This document shows positions 41,871 to 53,900 of a stretch of DNA of 64,000 bases, one piece after another (positions within the stretch are counted from its first letter, which is position 1; every line of letters starts with the position of its first letter). Source of the DNA: Pomphorhynchus laevis (Eukaryota > Acanthocephala > Palaeacanthocephala > Echinorhynchida > Pomphorhynchidae); assembly GCA_012934845.2 (NCBI GenBank), contig WNNJ02003786.1, forward strand, positions 1-64,000. The letters run 5' to 3'. Under the pieces are notes generated by a model. It was not told where the DNA came from. It saw only the letters and a list, made by a program, of their open reading frames with translations, and ran no database searches. The position numbers and the translations under genes were made by a program.

Positions 41871-43850
41871 GCTGAAGATTTGACATCAATGTCCTATATC
41901 TGCCCATCTATCTTTCCACTATATTCTCAGCCAGCTTCCATCACTTCCAATGTCGTTATTACATCGCCCTCGCTGAGTATTTATCGTACTAATATATCAT
42001 CTTCCAATCATGTAATCATATCTTCATCACATGACCATACCTCTCATTGTACCCACTGCACTCGTCTACGCAATTTTATCGCTCTCCTATTTATGTTCCT
42101 ACTGTTCGAGTACTTGGCGCACTCCCAACTAATCCCATAACTCCTCAATTTCCACGTAAGATATTTTCTTCTCGTGATATGTGTATTATCATCTATAATG
42201 TTGAGCGCTCTGAATCTTCTCACCAAGCCCGTTTTGATGCCGATGTTTCCGATTTCCTCTCGATCCTTGCCACAATTCTTCGCTCCGATAATCTGTCTCC
42301 ATTCAGTAATGCATCTCCACTTTCCGTGCATCGTCTTACTAAATCAGTTTCTGCACTCGATTCTTATTGTCCCCCACTTTTAAAGAATGTTTCTAGAAAC
42401 CGCACCCAAGCCTCCACTATTTTATCTCAACGGTTAAAACCCGTGTCATTCATTCATCTGCTTGTCAAATTTTTTCTGATAGCTCACCCTCTGAAATTGC
42501 TTACTTCTTCACTGCTCGTCTTGAAAAGCTCGATTTTACTCTCTTGGGTTTCGCTATCCTTGAATCTCCTCTTGTCGCATCCTGCAAACTTTTTGACAGC
42601 TGATAGTCGATCCACAATTTTCACCAATGAGCTCTCGTACATCCTCGCTTCTATTTTACTACGCCAATCCAGAATTCCTAAACGCTACTTTGTGCCCCCT
42701 GGTTCGACTCTGATTGTAAAATTTCTAGGCGCATTCTACATCGTTCTTTTAAAGTCTTTCTTAGTTTTTTAAAACGTGATCACACTTCTATCTCTAATCA
42801 TCGTGCTCGTTACTTAAATTTTCGACGCTCCCACCACTCATTGCTACGTGATAAATATAAACTTTTTTTGACAAAACAAGATCGCATCATCGTCTGATCA
42901 AAAGTATACTTGGGGAACCTCTTATTCTCTTTTGCTCGCACTTCTAATCTCCACTCCATCGATCCCACGAGTTCTCATTTTCTTAATCAAAAATCATTAC
43001 GATAATCTCCTCTATCCATGTAAATCATTAATCTTTGTCTTGATCATCATTAATATTTCTTCCTGAGCTATTCCATCTTCTTCCTGTTTCTTCTAGCGAA
43101 GTCTCTAAGGTTCTCCTCTCTATGCTTAATACATTTTTGCTTGCCGACCCTATCCCTAAGTATTTTCCTAAATCTAGTCATTCCATCAGATCCCTGTTCA
43201 TTAACACCCTTTTCAATTGTTATATTTATAGCTGCATATTTTCAGAGAACTGAAAATTAGCCATCGTACGTCATCTAATTAAACCGTCCCTCGATCCTTT
43301 AATTACATCTTCATACCGCCCGATTTTTCCTCTTCCGACCTTATCTAAACTCTTTGAGCGTCTTGTGTTACATTAAGTCAATCTACAAAACTTCCCATAT
43401 GGATATATTTAAACTTCTGCACTATTCTCAACATGGATTTCGCACTGATCGATCATGCCTCGGTAATTTAATTATGGCTCGTGAAAATTGGGCAGATGTA
43501 GTAGCGGATGGGTGTGGGGTCGATGTAATTTTTATCGATTTTAGCCGGGCGTTTGACCGAGTACCACATGATCCTCTGCTAGTAGTTTTATCATTAACTC
43601 CTTTCATTCGAGGTAACACTTTCTCTTCTTTTTGCAAGGCCGCCATCGTTCGTCATCTACCTAAGAAATCGTCACTTGATCTTAATATTCCTAGAATTTC
43701 TCAACGCATCACTTTGAGTTTACTGTCTATTATTTTTTGTTTCCTTACATCCGACTCACCAGCATATCTTAAACTTCTTTTCTACAACTCAGTTAACATT
43801 TATTCTCTCACTTTACCATCCAGTCATACAAATCTTTAGCTATTCACATG
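41850..43850 (+). mobile_element. Old L2/CR1-like LINE (copy D) with a CR1-type RT segment inside
   Basis: A diverged relative of copies A-C. ORF1 RRM-like text is RDMCIIIYNVERSESSHQA, ARFDADVSDFLSIL, LLKNVSRNRTQASTILSQRL (42047-42480); the RT entry is SSYRPIFPLPTLSKLFERLV near 43310. Directly after this, 43420-43590 reads HYSQHGFRTDRSCLGNLIMA, GVDVIFIDFSRAFDRVPHDP, which is CR1-type (compare SQHGFMPGRSCLINFITARE at 28250). The L2-like text then restarts earlier in its order (NTFSSFCKAAIVRHLPKKSS, 43605). The region is therefore a mosaic. Confidence 0.55.
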
Positions 43851-44299
43851 TATTACACTAATTATCGCTTTAAAGCATACTATATTTCATCCCCGAAAAT
43901 GTTCGATTTTTCTTTATTTTACATTCGTCCCCCTGACGTATATAGTCAATGAAAACTCAAATCCATTGTCGGCAATATCAACGATATACCTGACATATTG
44001 TATGATTTACACTTTTCTTGCCAACCTAACATCAAGTTTACAAACACCATTATTCACCACCACCATTCTTCACATATACTCATCAGTTTAACTCTTCACA
44101 TCAACTTTCCACAAACATACCTCATTTGCATGCACTCTTCACACCAACTAATTTACTGTACAATCTCCATAATATTCTTTCAACATCCACATTTCCCACC
44201 TACATTCCAACTTTACAAAACTTTAACTCTTTAATCTGACCGAACACATCCATTTATTAACTACACAAATCCACTATTCACTCACCTTTTCATCCATCA

Positions 44300-44760
44300 A
44301 CTACATCATTAACCTCAACCTTAAATATTCTCTCCTACTGTTTCACGTCCACTATACCTCCTTCTGCAGACATCTACTACCTCGAGCATTTATCTATACC
44401 TCTGATCTGCATCCCACACTTATCCACTTATCGATTAAATATCAACTCCGCCAATGCAGTCACCAAACAGATTAACCTGCCTTTCGAAGCTTACAAATTA
44501 ATACAGGACTTAATTTGCTTACATCGCTAACCTCAACCTTAAATATTCTCTCCTACTGTTTCACGTCAACTCTACCTCTTTATCCAGACATCTACTACCC
44601 CGAGCATTTCTCTACACCTCTGATCTGCATCCCACATTTATCCACTTTTCGATTGAATATCAACGCCGCCAATGCAGTCACCAAACAGATTAATCTGCCT
44701 TTCGAAGCTTACAAATCCAGTATTAAATTTTATTTTCTTTTGGTTGACCTGTAAGTGGCC
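44300..44760 (+). repeat. Tandem duplication of a LINE 3' segment
   Basis: About 190 bases starting CTAACCTCAACCTTAAATAT (near 44308) are repeated with about 93% identity near 44526. Shared blocks are ATTCTCTCCTACTGTTTCAC, CTCTGATCTGCATCCCACA and AATGCAGTCACCAAACAGAT, ending GCTTACAAAT. The second copy is open (44515-44754; LNINAANAVTKQINLPFEAY). The position and composition suggest the C-terminal end of an L2-like ORF2, but the protein match is weak. Confidence 0.6.
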
Positions 44761-45064
44761 CCTCCACTTTCGCAATCAAAAATAAATTCTTTATTATTCC
44801 TTTGCATTTTTCAAGTGTATTTTTTCGAATTCATAATTTCCATCGCCAACTGATATTGTCAACTGAATTTCTCTTTTATCTGCCTTTATATTCTAGTAAA
44901 ACTTTATTTATGTACATTTTTTAGCATCCATTTTTTAACAGGACCTTCAAGTGATCATTTGATCGCATTGACCAATTTATGTTGTACATTGTCACTTACT
45001 TTCGGATTGCCACTGTTCACACCGGTTACCACTTTTCTTCTTTTAATATTGAAGCGTCCACCGT

Positions 45065-45640
45065 TTACATAAAAAATTCACAAACGAACCATATTAAGTT
45101 AATAAATTTTATAGTATACACACATTTCGAATGGGTTTTACCATCCAAAAAGGAATCATAAACAGATTTTAAATTAATCAAAATGGTTTGGTGAAATGTA
45201 CACATTAGCTGGATATGGCCAAGCTTGTTTAAAACGCCGTGATTTATAGACAAACTTTTTTGTGCCAACAACTTGAGATTTTTAGGGAGACATTTGCATA
45301 TGACTAAGCGATTATCTTGTGAACCGTAAATGTGAAGTGGGAGTGTTTGGTTGGACTTTAGTATAGGAACCACGCAATTAGCTATTCATATTGCTGTGAT
45401 AGTAAGGGTATATTAGACTACGTTCAACCCTGCAGGTTTTTCCCGCTAATGAGGGTTGTTCGCAAAATACAATTTTTAATTGTTTTAAAAAAATCAATTT
45501 TATTTCGTAATCCGATTTTTCATAATCATTTTACATATTTGCTGAATACATTTTACTACTAATAACCTTCATGCCGGATCATTAATAGTGTTCACAGATT
45601 TAAAGTTCTTGAAAAATATTTTTTTCAGTTGATAATGATC
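45065..45640. other. Spacer with an unassigned minus-strand frame
   Basis: A 102-codon minus-strand frame (45373-45065; LPLHIYGSQDNRLVICKCLP...) is open but matches no family I know. It could be a decayed LINE ORF1 piece. The remainder is AT-rich. Confidence 0.25.
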
Positions 45641-45835
45641 CATTATTGATAAATAATTATTGGAGTTGGACCAAAGAAAAGAGAAAATTATTTTTAATAT
45701 TTCACTAACTTCTGTAAGCATTTTTAGAAAATTACCAAGGAATTTTTCTGAAGATACTAACAGAAGTTAGTGAAATATCAAAAATAATTTCCTCTTTTCT
45801 TTGGTCCAACTCCAATAATTATTTATTTTTAATTA
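45639..45835. repeat. Foldback non-autonomous element, near-perfect palindrome
   Basis: It opens GATCCATTATTGATAAATAA, TTATTGGAGTTGGACCAAAG and closes with CTTTGGTCCAACTCCAATAA. Inner blocks CACTAACTTCTGT and ACAGAAGTTAGTGAAATATC face each other. It is the same family as 26976-27290, with most of the unit paired to itself. Confidence 0.8.
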
Positions 45836-45839
45836 AATT

Positions 45840-46140
45840 TAAAATCCAATATTTAAAATCCAATAGTTCGGAAGATTTTTTGAAATTGCTTATTTTCCCT
45901 TCGTCACAAATAATCAGCAAGGTTTGGTGGTGCAATTTATTCTCTTTCCTGAGAATTCTGGAGAAACGTCTCATGAGCCGCCAGCACGACTTGATGAACT
46001 GCGTGTGCACCTAGAGTAAGCTTGAATAAATGTACATAGTAAAAACTGTTTATATTACCTGTTTCAGAATCTACAAAATTTTGTGAGTGATTCACCTTGT
46101 AATGAGTGAATCCTGATTCACTGATCTTGTTGTGGCACAT
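45840..46140 (-). other. Unassigned overlapping minus-strand frames
   Basis: Frames of 63 and 67 codons on the minus strand (for example KLTLGAHAVHQVVLAAHETF) are open, but I recognise no motif. Short inverted pairs (GAGTGATTCAC; AGTGAATC/GATTCACT near 46100) lie at the upstream end. Confidence 0.2.
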
Positions 46141-46202
46141 ATCTTACTGGTCCCCATATCTTACTCATCAAGATCTTACTGATCTTAGTTACTGATATTA
46201 CT

Positions 46203-46460
46203 GTGGGATCCAATCTTTGCCCAACTTTATTGTGCTTTAGTGAGTCCACATCTTGAGTACTGTGTGCAGGCAACCTTTTCAACATCCGTAGATGAGTTGA
46301 AAAACTTGGAAAGTGTACTCAGGCGTGCTTCTCGGTTGTGTTGTCAATGGAAACTTACTTTTAGATTAAGATGCTTAAAAGTATTTTCAGTGAGGTATCG
46401 TTCTCTTTTTCACCAATTTCGCTATCAAGAACAAAGTTTGATGTTGGATATATGACCAAG
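46203..46460 (+). mobile_element. CR1-like LINE C-terminal fragment
   Basis: 71 codons: SPHLEYCVQATFSTSVDELK, NLESVLRRASRLCCQWKL and LKVFSVRYRSLFHQFRYQEQ. This is the 'PHLEY..Q......D...LE.V.RRA..L' pattern of CR1-type ORF2 C termini. It is an isolated fragment about 600 bases upstream of the B9D1 gene on the same strand. Confidence 0.65.
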
Positions 46461-47046
46461 TTGACTTGTCACCAATTTTAATTTTTGATTTATTTTTTTG
46501 TTGTCTTGTGCGATCGGCTATAGCTCTTAAGGCTAAGTCTTGCATATTGCATTGGTCCCTTGTATGTTGGTCGTGGTGATCTCAAACAGATCACTAAGAT
46601 AGGTCATTTACGATCTTCACTATCATAAATGTCAATTAAAAACGAAACAAGTATTTTACTAGCAATTTGCCGTGTACTACTAGAACGACAAGTTTTAGGG
46701 TAATAAATTGCAGTCACAATTTTTAATTTAATTTATCAATTTTTAATTTCTCTATTTTTACATAAAATGTAAAAGCGAAAAGATAAAAAATAAGTTAAAT
46801 TATTATTTTTATTAGTTATTCAATAATTAATATTATTGATATTAAATATTATGAATATTATTTATATTCCAAAATTAATCTGATTGCAGAAGAATTTGAA
46901 AAGAAGTATATATAATGTATACCGACAAAGTTTTGGTATTTGATAAAATAATCTTGATAAAATGCAGATACGATTTATCTAATCTACAAAATGTTGTATT
47001 TTTAATGTAAAGTTATTAAAGAGTAATAATTTATTACATTCGAAAA
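46460..47046 (+). promoter_or_regulatory. Upstream region of B9D1
   Basis: Very AT-rich DNA immediately before the B9D1 start. A GTGATCT-caaac-AGATCAC hairpin lies at 46576-46594. No TATA box or initiator can be assigned with confidence because A/T runs are everywhere. The promoter, and any 5' untranslated or trans-spliced leader site, must lie in this interval or just beyond the CR1 fragment. Confidence 0.3.
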
Positions 47047-47652
47047 ATGCTCTCTGATAACTTACCCGCCGGTATATTTGAGTTATATATAACGGGATCT
47101 ATAGAAAAGGCTGATATCAACGCGAGATCCATATATTTACATTATTCATTTTGCTTAGGTGATAATTGGTGTGTATGTGCTGGTGCCGACGAGGGCATTA
47201 CTCAGATGTCATTTATTCAATCGTACTCTCAAGAATTTGTATTCAACACTCCACTGGAAATATGTCTTCGTAGTGTGAATCCATACGGTTGGCCTAAACT
47301 GGTCATATGTGCTTTTGGATCGAATCGGATTGGACGTGGAGAATCTGTTCAAGGATATGGGGTTTGCACTATCCCAGTTCAAAATGGAACTCATGAAGTC
47401 ATTGTGCCTTTGGTTATTCCACGAAAATCGATAGATAAATCAAAAGAGAGCCCATTTACACGTTTCCTACATTGCTGCTTACCGAGATATATTAAACAGT
47501 CTAATGCGGAATTTCGAGACGTGAGAGTGCTAATCGATCAGATCGAAGACAGATCGTGTATCTGTGTAAGCTCATGTGGAAGTGTAACGTGTAGGTTTAA
47601 TATTGTTTCGAAAGGCCTCCAAGGTCAAGAATCAGGATACTGTCTTAAATGA
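47047..47652 (+). CDS. B9D1: B9 domain-containing protein 1 (ciliary transition zone)
   Basis: A 201-residue intact single-exon protein. Residues 8-140 form a B9 (C2-like) domain: GIFELYITGSIEKADI at the start, YSFCLGDNWCVCAGADEGIT, FNTPLEICLRSVNPYGWPKL, VQGYGVCTIPVQNGTHEVIV and the C-terminal VTCRFNIVSKGLQGQESGY. The same landmarks occur in vertebrate B9D1 (GLEEGISQ, STNPYGWPQIV, RGYGAVHVPFSPG, LFNVVTKDMRKLGY), and the length matches the family's roughly 200 residues. B9D1 works with B9D2, MKS1 and other MKS-complex proteins at the ciliary transition zone. The start is the first ATG in frame and aligns with the family start. The insert SKESPFTRFLHCCLPRYIKQ near residue 140 is variable in the family. 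The gene has no introns, and the next gene begins 41 bases after its stop. Confidence 0.92.
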   Translation: MLSDNLPAGIFELYITGSIEKADINARSIYLHYSFCLGDNWCVCAGADEGITQMSFIQSYSQEFVFNTPLEICLRSVNPYGWPKLVICAFGSNRIGRGESVQGYGVCTIPVQNGTHEVIVPLVIPRKSIDKSKESPFTRFLHCCLPRYIKQSNAEFRDVRVLIDQIEDRSCICVSSCGSVTCRFNIVSKGLQGQESGYCLK

Positions 47653-47693
47653 AGTATTTTTACAGTTCGCAATTTCCTGCATGTGTTTTTTAG
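47653..47693 (+). promoter_or_regulatory. 41-base intercistronic gap with 3' splice-acceptor sequences
   Basis: Between the B9D1 stop and the UPF0489 ATG there is no AATAAA. The gap ends GTGTTTTTTAG directly against the ATG, a strong 3' splice site. A second candidate, ATTTTTACAG, ends at 47665. The acceptor could receive a spliced leader in trans or an upstream 5'-untranslated exon in cis; the sequence alone cannot decide. Confidence 0.55.
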
Positions 47694-47954
47694 ATGTCTA
47701 ATAAATCAAATCTTGGTCGTTTTGAAAAAGGCATATTTGTTACAGAACATCATGAAGACGTGTGTTTGTTTTTTTTGTTATTTTATATGAAAGCTAATGT
47801 GTTTAAAGGTTTTGCACTATATATACAGAGCAATCGGTTCGAAATCCCTACCTTATTCTGGCAATACTCTTGTACATTTCGATGCTCATCCTGATTTGTC
47901 TTGTCCGGATGGCCTACAATTTAATGACATTCACGATACTGAAAAGGTGTTCAG
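47694..47954 (+). CDS. UPF0489 exons 1 and 2
   Basis: Exon 1 (47694-47759, 22 codons: [20 protein letters not shown]...) ends in phase 0 at a GTGTGT donor. A 49-base intron ends TTTAAAG at 47808. Exon 2 (47809-47954) reads [35 protein letters not shown] and DIHDTEKVF, and ends in phase 2 before GTAGAC. HFDAHPD is the strongest family motif. Read without splicing, the frame instead runs through a hydrophobic chance product to 47894. Confidence 0.88.
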
Positions 47955-50900
47955 GTAGACTATTTCCGTAGTTACGTAAATATTACCGAAATTCAACTCA
48001 TTTTGTTAATGCATCATGTTGCATTAAATTGTAATTTCGTATTCGTCATATGGTGTATCATAATTGATTTCATAAAAATTTTATCTTTGAAATTCACAAT
48101 ATATTTACAGTTAATATCAATACTAAATAAATATCTGTGAATGACAATCGTTATTGTAAAAATGTTATTTCGATTTAAAATCGAAATTACATATTGCGAT
48201 ACTAATTAAATATAATACAAACTTGTCTCAAAATCGTCGCTAATTGAATTATTTGAATACATCATTTGAATATTTTTTACATCATTTGAATTATTTGATT
48301 TTAGGCGTTGTAGTTTTATAACTATTGCCGATATACTAATACACCCCATATAATGGGGGTGTATTAGAATACACCCCCATTATATGGGGGTGTATATAAA
48401 TATTGTATAATGCAATATATAAATAATATTGGAAAAGAAACTATAAAAATGCAAAAACAGCTCTAAAAAATGCACAAATAAATATATAATACTTGAAAGA
48501 AGCTCTATAAAATACTAAAAAGGCTCTATAAATATGCGAAAATGTCTCTATAAATATGAAAAAAGAGCTCTATAATAAAAATACAAAACACACTTTAAAA
48601 ATGCACAAGTTCTCTATAGAAAGGCGAGCTCGGATTTAGCTTGATCGTCCATACATGTTGTAGCCATAGAGAACATAGGATTGTGGGACAGGATCCAAGC
48701 TCGGTTCGATGGTTACATCTCTGCGTACGTCTGACAAATCATCAGATAGAATATTTCTAATAGTGTCATGTCAGATTAACGTTGTCCCTCCAGTACATTG
48801 TGATAAAGAATAAGACAGTAGATCCTGAGCAACATGCACAAGCACGCATGATCTGTTTTGATAGTATCCATACAGAACGCACACCGCTTCTCGGAACAGT
48901 TTTGAATGCTCCGTTCATTAAGACGCACCTTCAGACATTCTGATGCTACCTTCTCTCATTCATAATTCATCAGCTTTAAAACTACCAGATCCATTGTGGT
49001 CTTTATCATTTCAATCCTACTCAATCTTATTGTTATATAATTATAATATGCTTAGTGCATGAAGACGCACCTTCAGACATTTGATGATATATATCTTCTC
49101 TCATTCATAATTCATCAGCTTTAAAACTACCGGATCCATTGTGGTATTTATCATTTCAATTCTACTCAATCTTATTGTTAATTATATATTATTATAATAA
49201 TATTTAATATCTTTTTATAATATGGCTGTTCCCATATTTATAAAAAGGATGTCTATTTATATTTATAAATAAAGATGTTCTAGTATATTAATATTGGCAA
49301 ATATTAAATGAATTTAGATTGATTGTCTTCAAGCAAAGAGGAGAAATGTTATTGCTTTTCTTCCGCAGCATTTTTTTTAATTCCGGATGTTTATGTCATA
49401 ATAATTCCAATAAATTTTGCATTCAAACATAATATTACTAACTGATGGCAAACAAGTTATAGTAACCATGACACAAACAATCGCTTGCTTTTCAAATTAA
49501 GGAAATATCGAAGACAACAATTTTTGCTCAACAACTTTTAATAGCAGTGATTAGTTAAACTACCAGAAACATTTAAAGCTTACGAAGCGGCGGCTTTACT
49601 ATTTGTTTAATTTTTATTATTTATTTTTCTTTAAAGTATTTAAAGTTCAATTGAAGTTTTATTATTAGATTCAACTAAAGTTTTTATTATTCAATTTTGG
49701 TTTTCATTCCCAATTAAAGTTTTGTATGTAGAAGAATTTCCAGTCATAATAAAAGATTTAAAGGGTGGAATTCGATTTTTATTTCAAAAACGTAAAAACG
49801 TTTGGACAAAACAATGTTTGGTAATGTACCTGACGATGACTGGAGTATCCGTCGAAATGTTGTAACGTTTTTGAATTAAAAATCGAATTTCATTCCTTTG
49901 AATTCACTTAAAATTTTCATTGTTAAATTCAATTATGGCTAATGGCTTTTGGAATCAATTATTATCGTGATGATTATTATGATGATAATCAGCTTTTGTA
50001 TCAAAATATTTCTCACTTACAAAATTTTACTAATAAGTGCTTCTACACTAAAAATAAGTAGAATTTAATCTGAAAAATTTGATTACACAATTTTTATTAA
50101 AACTTATTGTACACTTTAAAAGCTTTAAGAAATAGTTGAATTAGCTAAACATATTGGTCAGCCGAATTCTATATATATTCCAAATGCATACTTTTAAAGT
50201 TTATTAAAATATTTTGCTTTTATGATTGTAGCGCAGTTACTGCTGAATCTTGGATTATGCCTTGTATATGCACTGGCCACTTTGATAAAATGTTTTGGTT
50301 TAAACCTCCATGGTCACCGCAGTTTATTGATGGAATTTATGAATTTTATATTGGAAGATGTCCCGACACAGGATTAATAAAGTAACTCAATGATTAAAGA
50401 AGTTCTCAGTCATTTCAGTTTATTGTTTTTAAGAGTATCATGCAAGCAAAACTATTTCGTCTGTGATGGTCAATTCTGCCCAGAAAAAAAGCTTCTTGAT
50501 AAAGTTCCATTTAAAATGATAGTTTTAACAGTAGGCATATCTGAGAATTTCAATTTCCTGATGTCGCTGGTTCGGTGCCGTCCTCTTGACGATTCGGTTC
50601 TTACTTATACTCCTATTCTTAAGATAACTTACTATTTTTAGGGATTCCCCGGTTCACAAGATATACGAAGAAAGCTTAAACCATCGGAGTCAGAACGTTC
50701 TAAAGATTTAAGCAGCTTCGTTACATTGATAGGAACGAGTGAATGGGTATTAGATTTTGATCTAGACTTTTTTGCCTCACAAGATCCTGTTAAAATCGCT
50801 CTCAATGCGGAAGAAAACTTTGCGGTATATTTGTTTAAGTTGAGTTTTACTTATTTGTAGCTAAAAATAATAATTAAATGCGATTAAGTACTTATTTAAT

Positions 50901-53900
50901 TTGACCAAAATTCTTACTAATAACTACTTTTGTTTGTTTGTTCCGTTAATAGTAGATTTTTTATTTCAACGAATAATTGAAAATCGCATTTCCCGCATAT
51001 TTCATATTGACGTGGAGGGCAGGAAGAATTTATAGAAAACAAGTAACCTAGTGTTGCTGTTTCGACATATTATAATGTGTCTCATCAGTTACGAGTACCT
51101 CCCACTGCTAAATGTAAATGAGGACCTATATATAATATCACAAGGTGACTTCACAGCAGAAAACAGCTACAGTATCATTCCTTCATTACTTCCAACTACA
51201 TACACCTTGACTCACATCATGTCAGGTTTTAGCCTGACTAATTGGTATTGATTCGTACGCCTCTGCAGTGCAATGGAACATACTTACTGCATCATTGCTG
51301 GAGTACGGGTGTACTATTGCACGTTAGTAGCGGACGAAACAATACCAATTTGTCAGGTTAAAATCTGTCATGTTGTGAGTCAAGGTGAGCGGAGTTTAAG
51401 TAATGAAGGAATCATGCCGTGGCTGGTTTCTGCTATGTAATCATCTTATGTGATCTATCAAAATTGATAATTTATATGATATATCATGAGATTATATCTA
51501 AAATAGATAAGATTATGTCTTTATATTAGATCATGAGTATTAGATCAGTATATTAGATCATACAAATTGATATTGTTTCGTCTGCTACTTCCATGCAATG
51601 GTACATATATATACATATGATATATACATACAATGATGTAAATATAAATAATTTTTAATTTCTCCTTTAAATCCTTTCTTCTTCCTCTCCAGCGTTTTGT
51701 AAATTCCGCCTTGCTTATCGTTTTGCCCCTCTGTCGTTTCGATCACATTTCCTCTTGCCTCTCTAAACTCAACCCGCTAACTATATAAAACCGTATTCTA
51801 TTTCGTATCATTTATATCACTTGTCGACTCTTTTTCAAACTCGCCTTCTTATCTGCATCTTCCTGCACTTATTGAATCGCGCCTAACCTCCAAAAATTTT
51901 AGTTTATGTTACTCTCTTCCCCATTTTCCGTAGTTTTCTTTAAACCATGGCCAGCCTTATTTTTATTGCCGCTCCTATTCTCTAGAATAAACTGCCTTCC
52001 ACAGTCCGCTCAACTGCCTCCTATCCATCCTTTAAACAGAGTCTCCGCTATTTTTGATCCCCTAATAATTGATTCAATTATTCTAACTGTTTAAAACTCT
52101 CCCACAAACCAATCTACTGATATTTCAGATTTTTTTGTGTTTTAATTTTTTTATTTTTTTGTTATTTTTCATTTTTTATTTACTGTAAAAACTTTTAATT
52201 TGCAAATTAGTGGACTTGTAAGTGTATGTATATCCACAATGTATGTATATCATCTTTAGCCACTTTATTTAAGATGCATATTCTAAGTTTTAGATTGCAT
52301 CGAAACACGTTTTTATAGGCTAAAGTTAACCTTTAAAAGCCTAAGGATTTAGACCTTTAGAGTTATTTAAGGTTTTGTAATGTCTAAGAAAGAGTTCTTT
52401 CAATTTACTTAGATTTTATGGTTATCTAATTTTACCAATATGAATATTAATAAGTTATTTGATTTAAAATTAAGGCTAGTGTTAATTAATACGCCCTATC
52501 CAAAACACATCAACATCAGCCTATTCTAAAATAGTGTTGATTATACTTTCGAACGAAAGTATTGCACGAATGTATTGATTATACTTTCGTTTTTTGTGTT
52601 TTAATTTGTTCTGCCACTGCTGTTTTGGTGAAACTGGTTTAATTGTTAAATATGTTTCCCCGATGCGGAAGAGGTTTTTTGTAATGAAAAATGTTTTTCC
52701 TCTTATTACTTATTTAATAATATAATGAATTGTCATCCATTATAAAACATTATTGATAAAACATATCCATTATAATTGATTGGTTTTCGAGAATTTTACC
52801 AGTTTAATTTTTTAATTTTATTGCTAGTCTTATCACTCGTATGTAACACTCCTAATCTAACAGCAAAGTTCATAAGAACTTGTTTTATAAAATGCCGGTT
52901 TTATCATCATGATAGTAAAGGATTTATTATTTCCTAAGGTGTTTTTCGAATTTACTGCAGAAGATCTAATCTTAAAATATTAATATGAACTTTTATGTTG
53001 TATTTAGAAACGTACATTTTGCTAATTAAAAAAATACAATTCTATTTTATTGGGGTTTAGCTATATCGTAAGGTTTATTGTAATTGTCCAGCGAGTTCTA
53101 CGGATTCTAAGCTTGAAGATCATATGAAGCGGAAAGCACAGGAATTTTTAGATATGCAACATGTTTACGAGCGGTATTTCGACAAAAGGGCGGGCAAAGA
53201 CGATAAGCAGAAAGAAAAAGAAAAATTGCTTTCAGAGATTGATGATCAGTAAGACTTTTAAAATTTAATTTTGAATATTTGTAACTATTTGGTAAGTAAT
53301 CAACTCAATACTTTATTTACAGAAAAATCAATGGCTCGAAATCCACTCTGGATCACAGCATAATTATCATTATATTGAAATATCGCTATTTTAATATTGT
53401 AATAGACTAATAACAACTTTTAGTTACTATTGTTTAACCTTTAAAAGATGTTGAACAATAACAACCAAAAGGTATAAGCAAAAGATATTACCAAAAGGTA
53501 CAATCAAAAGATACAAATAAGAGGTACAACCAAAGGGTACAGCCAAAAGATACAACCAAAAGGTGCAAAGAAAAGGTACTGTCAAAAAATTCATTATTTA
53601 GTTGTATCTTTGGTTAATATTAAATTTAATTTTGATATTGAAAAATACATTTTTTATTAAAAATTGATTCCGTGGGAGGTAATCTTAATTAATAGGTAAT
53701 ATGAGCATCAACTTACCCATTTTATGCTAAGGATACCATCCTATTAAAAATTTGCCCTTTTCCCATCTGCACATGCTGGATATTTTTGTAACACATCGAA
53801 ATCACTATTAATTACAGGGTAATTGCACTCTTGTTTCTATGCTATTGATATAAAAAGATAAATATTGTAATTGATATGTCGTTTATACTAACAATATAAA

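Noticed and set aside
47694-47894. Unspliced 66-codon frame at the start of UPF0489
   Set aside because: Its second half has no family similarity. Removing the 49-base GT-AG intron at 47760-47808 restores the strongly conserved [12 protein letters not shown]...HFDAHPD text.
50390-50641. Open frame starting [10 protein letters not shown] as a separate small gene
   Set aside because: It contains UPF0489 exon 4 flanked by intron sequence on both sides; the ATG is in intron 3.
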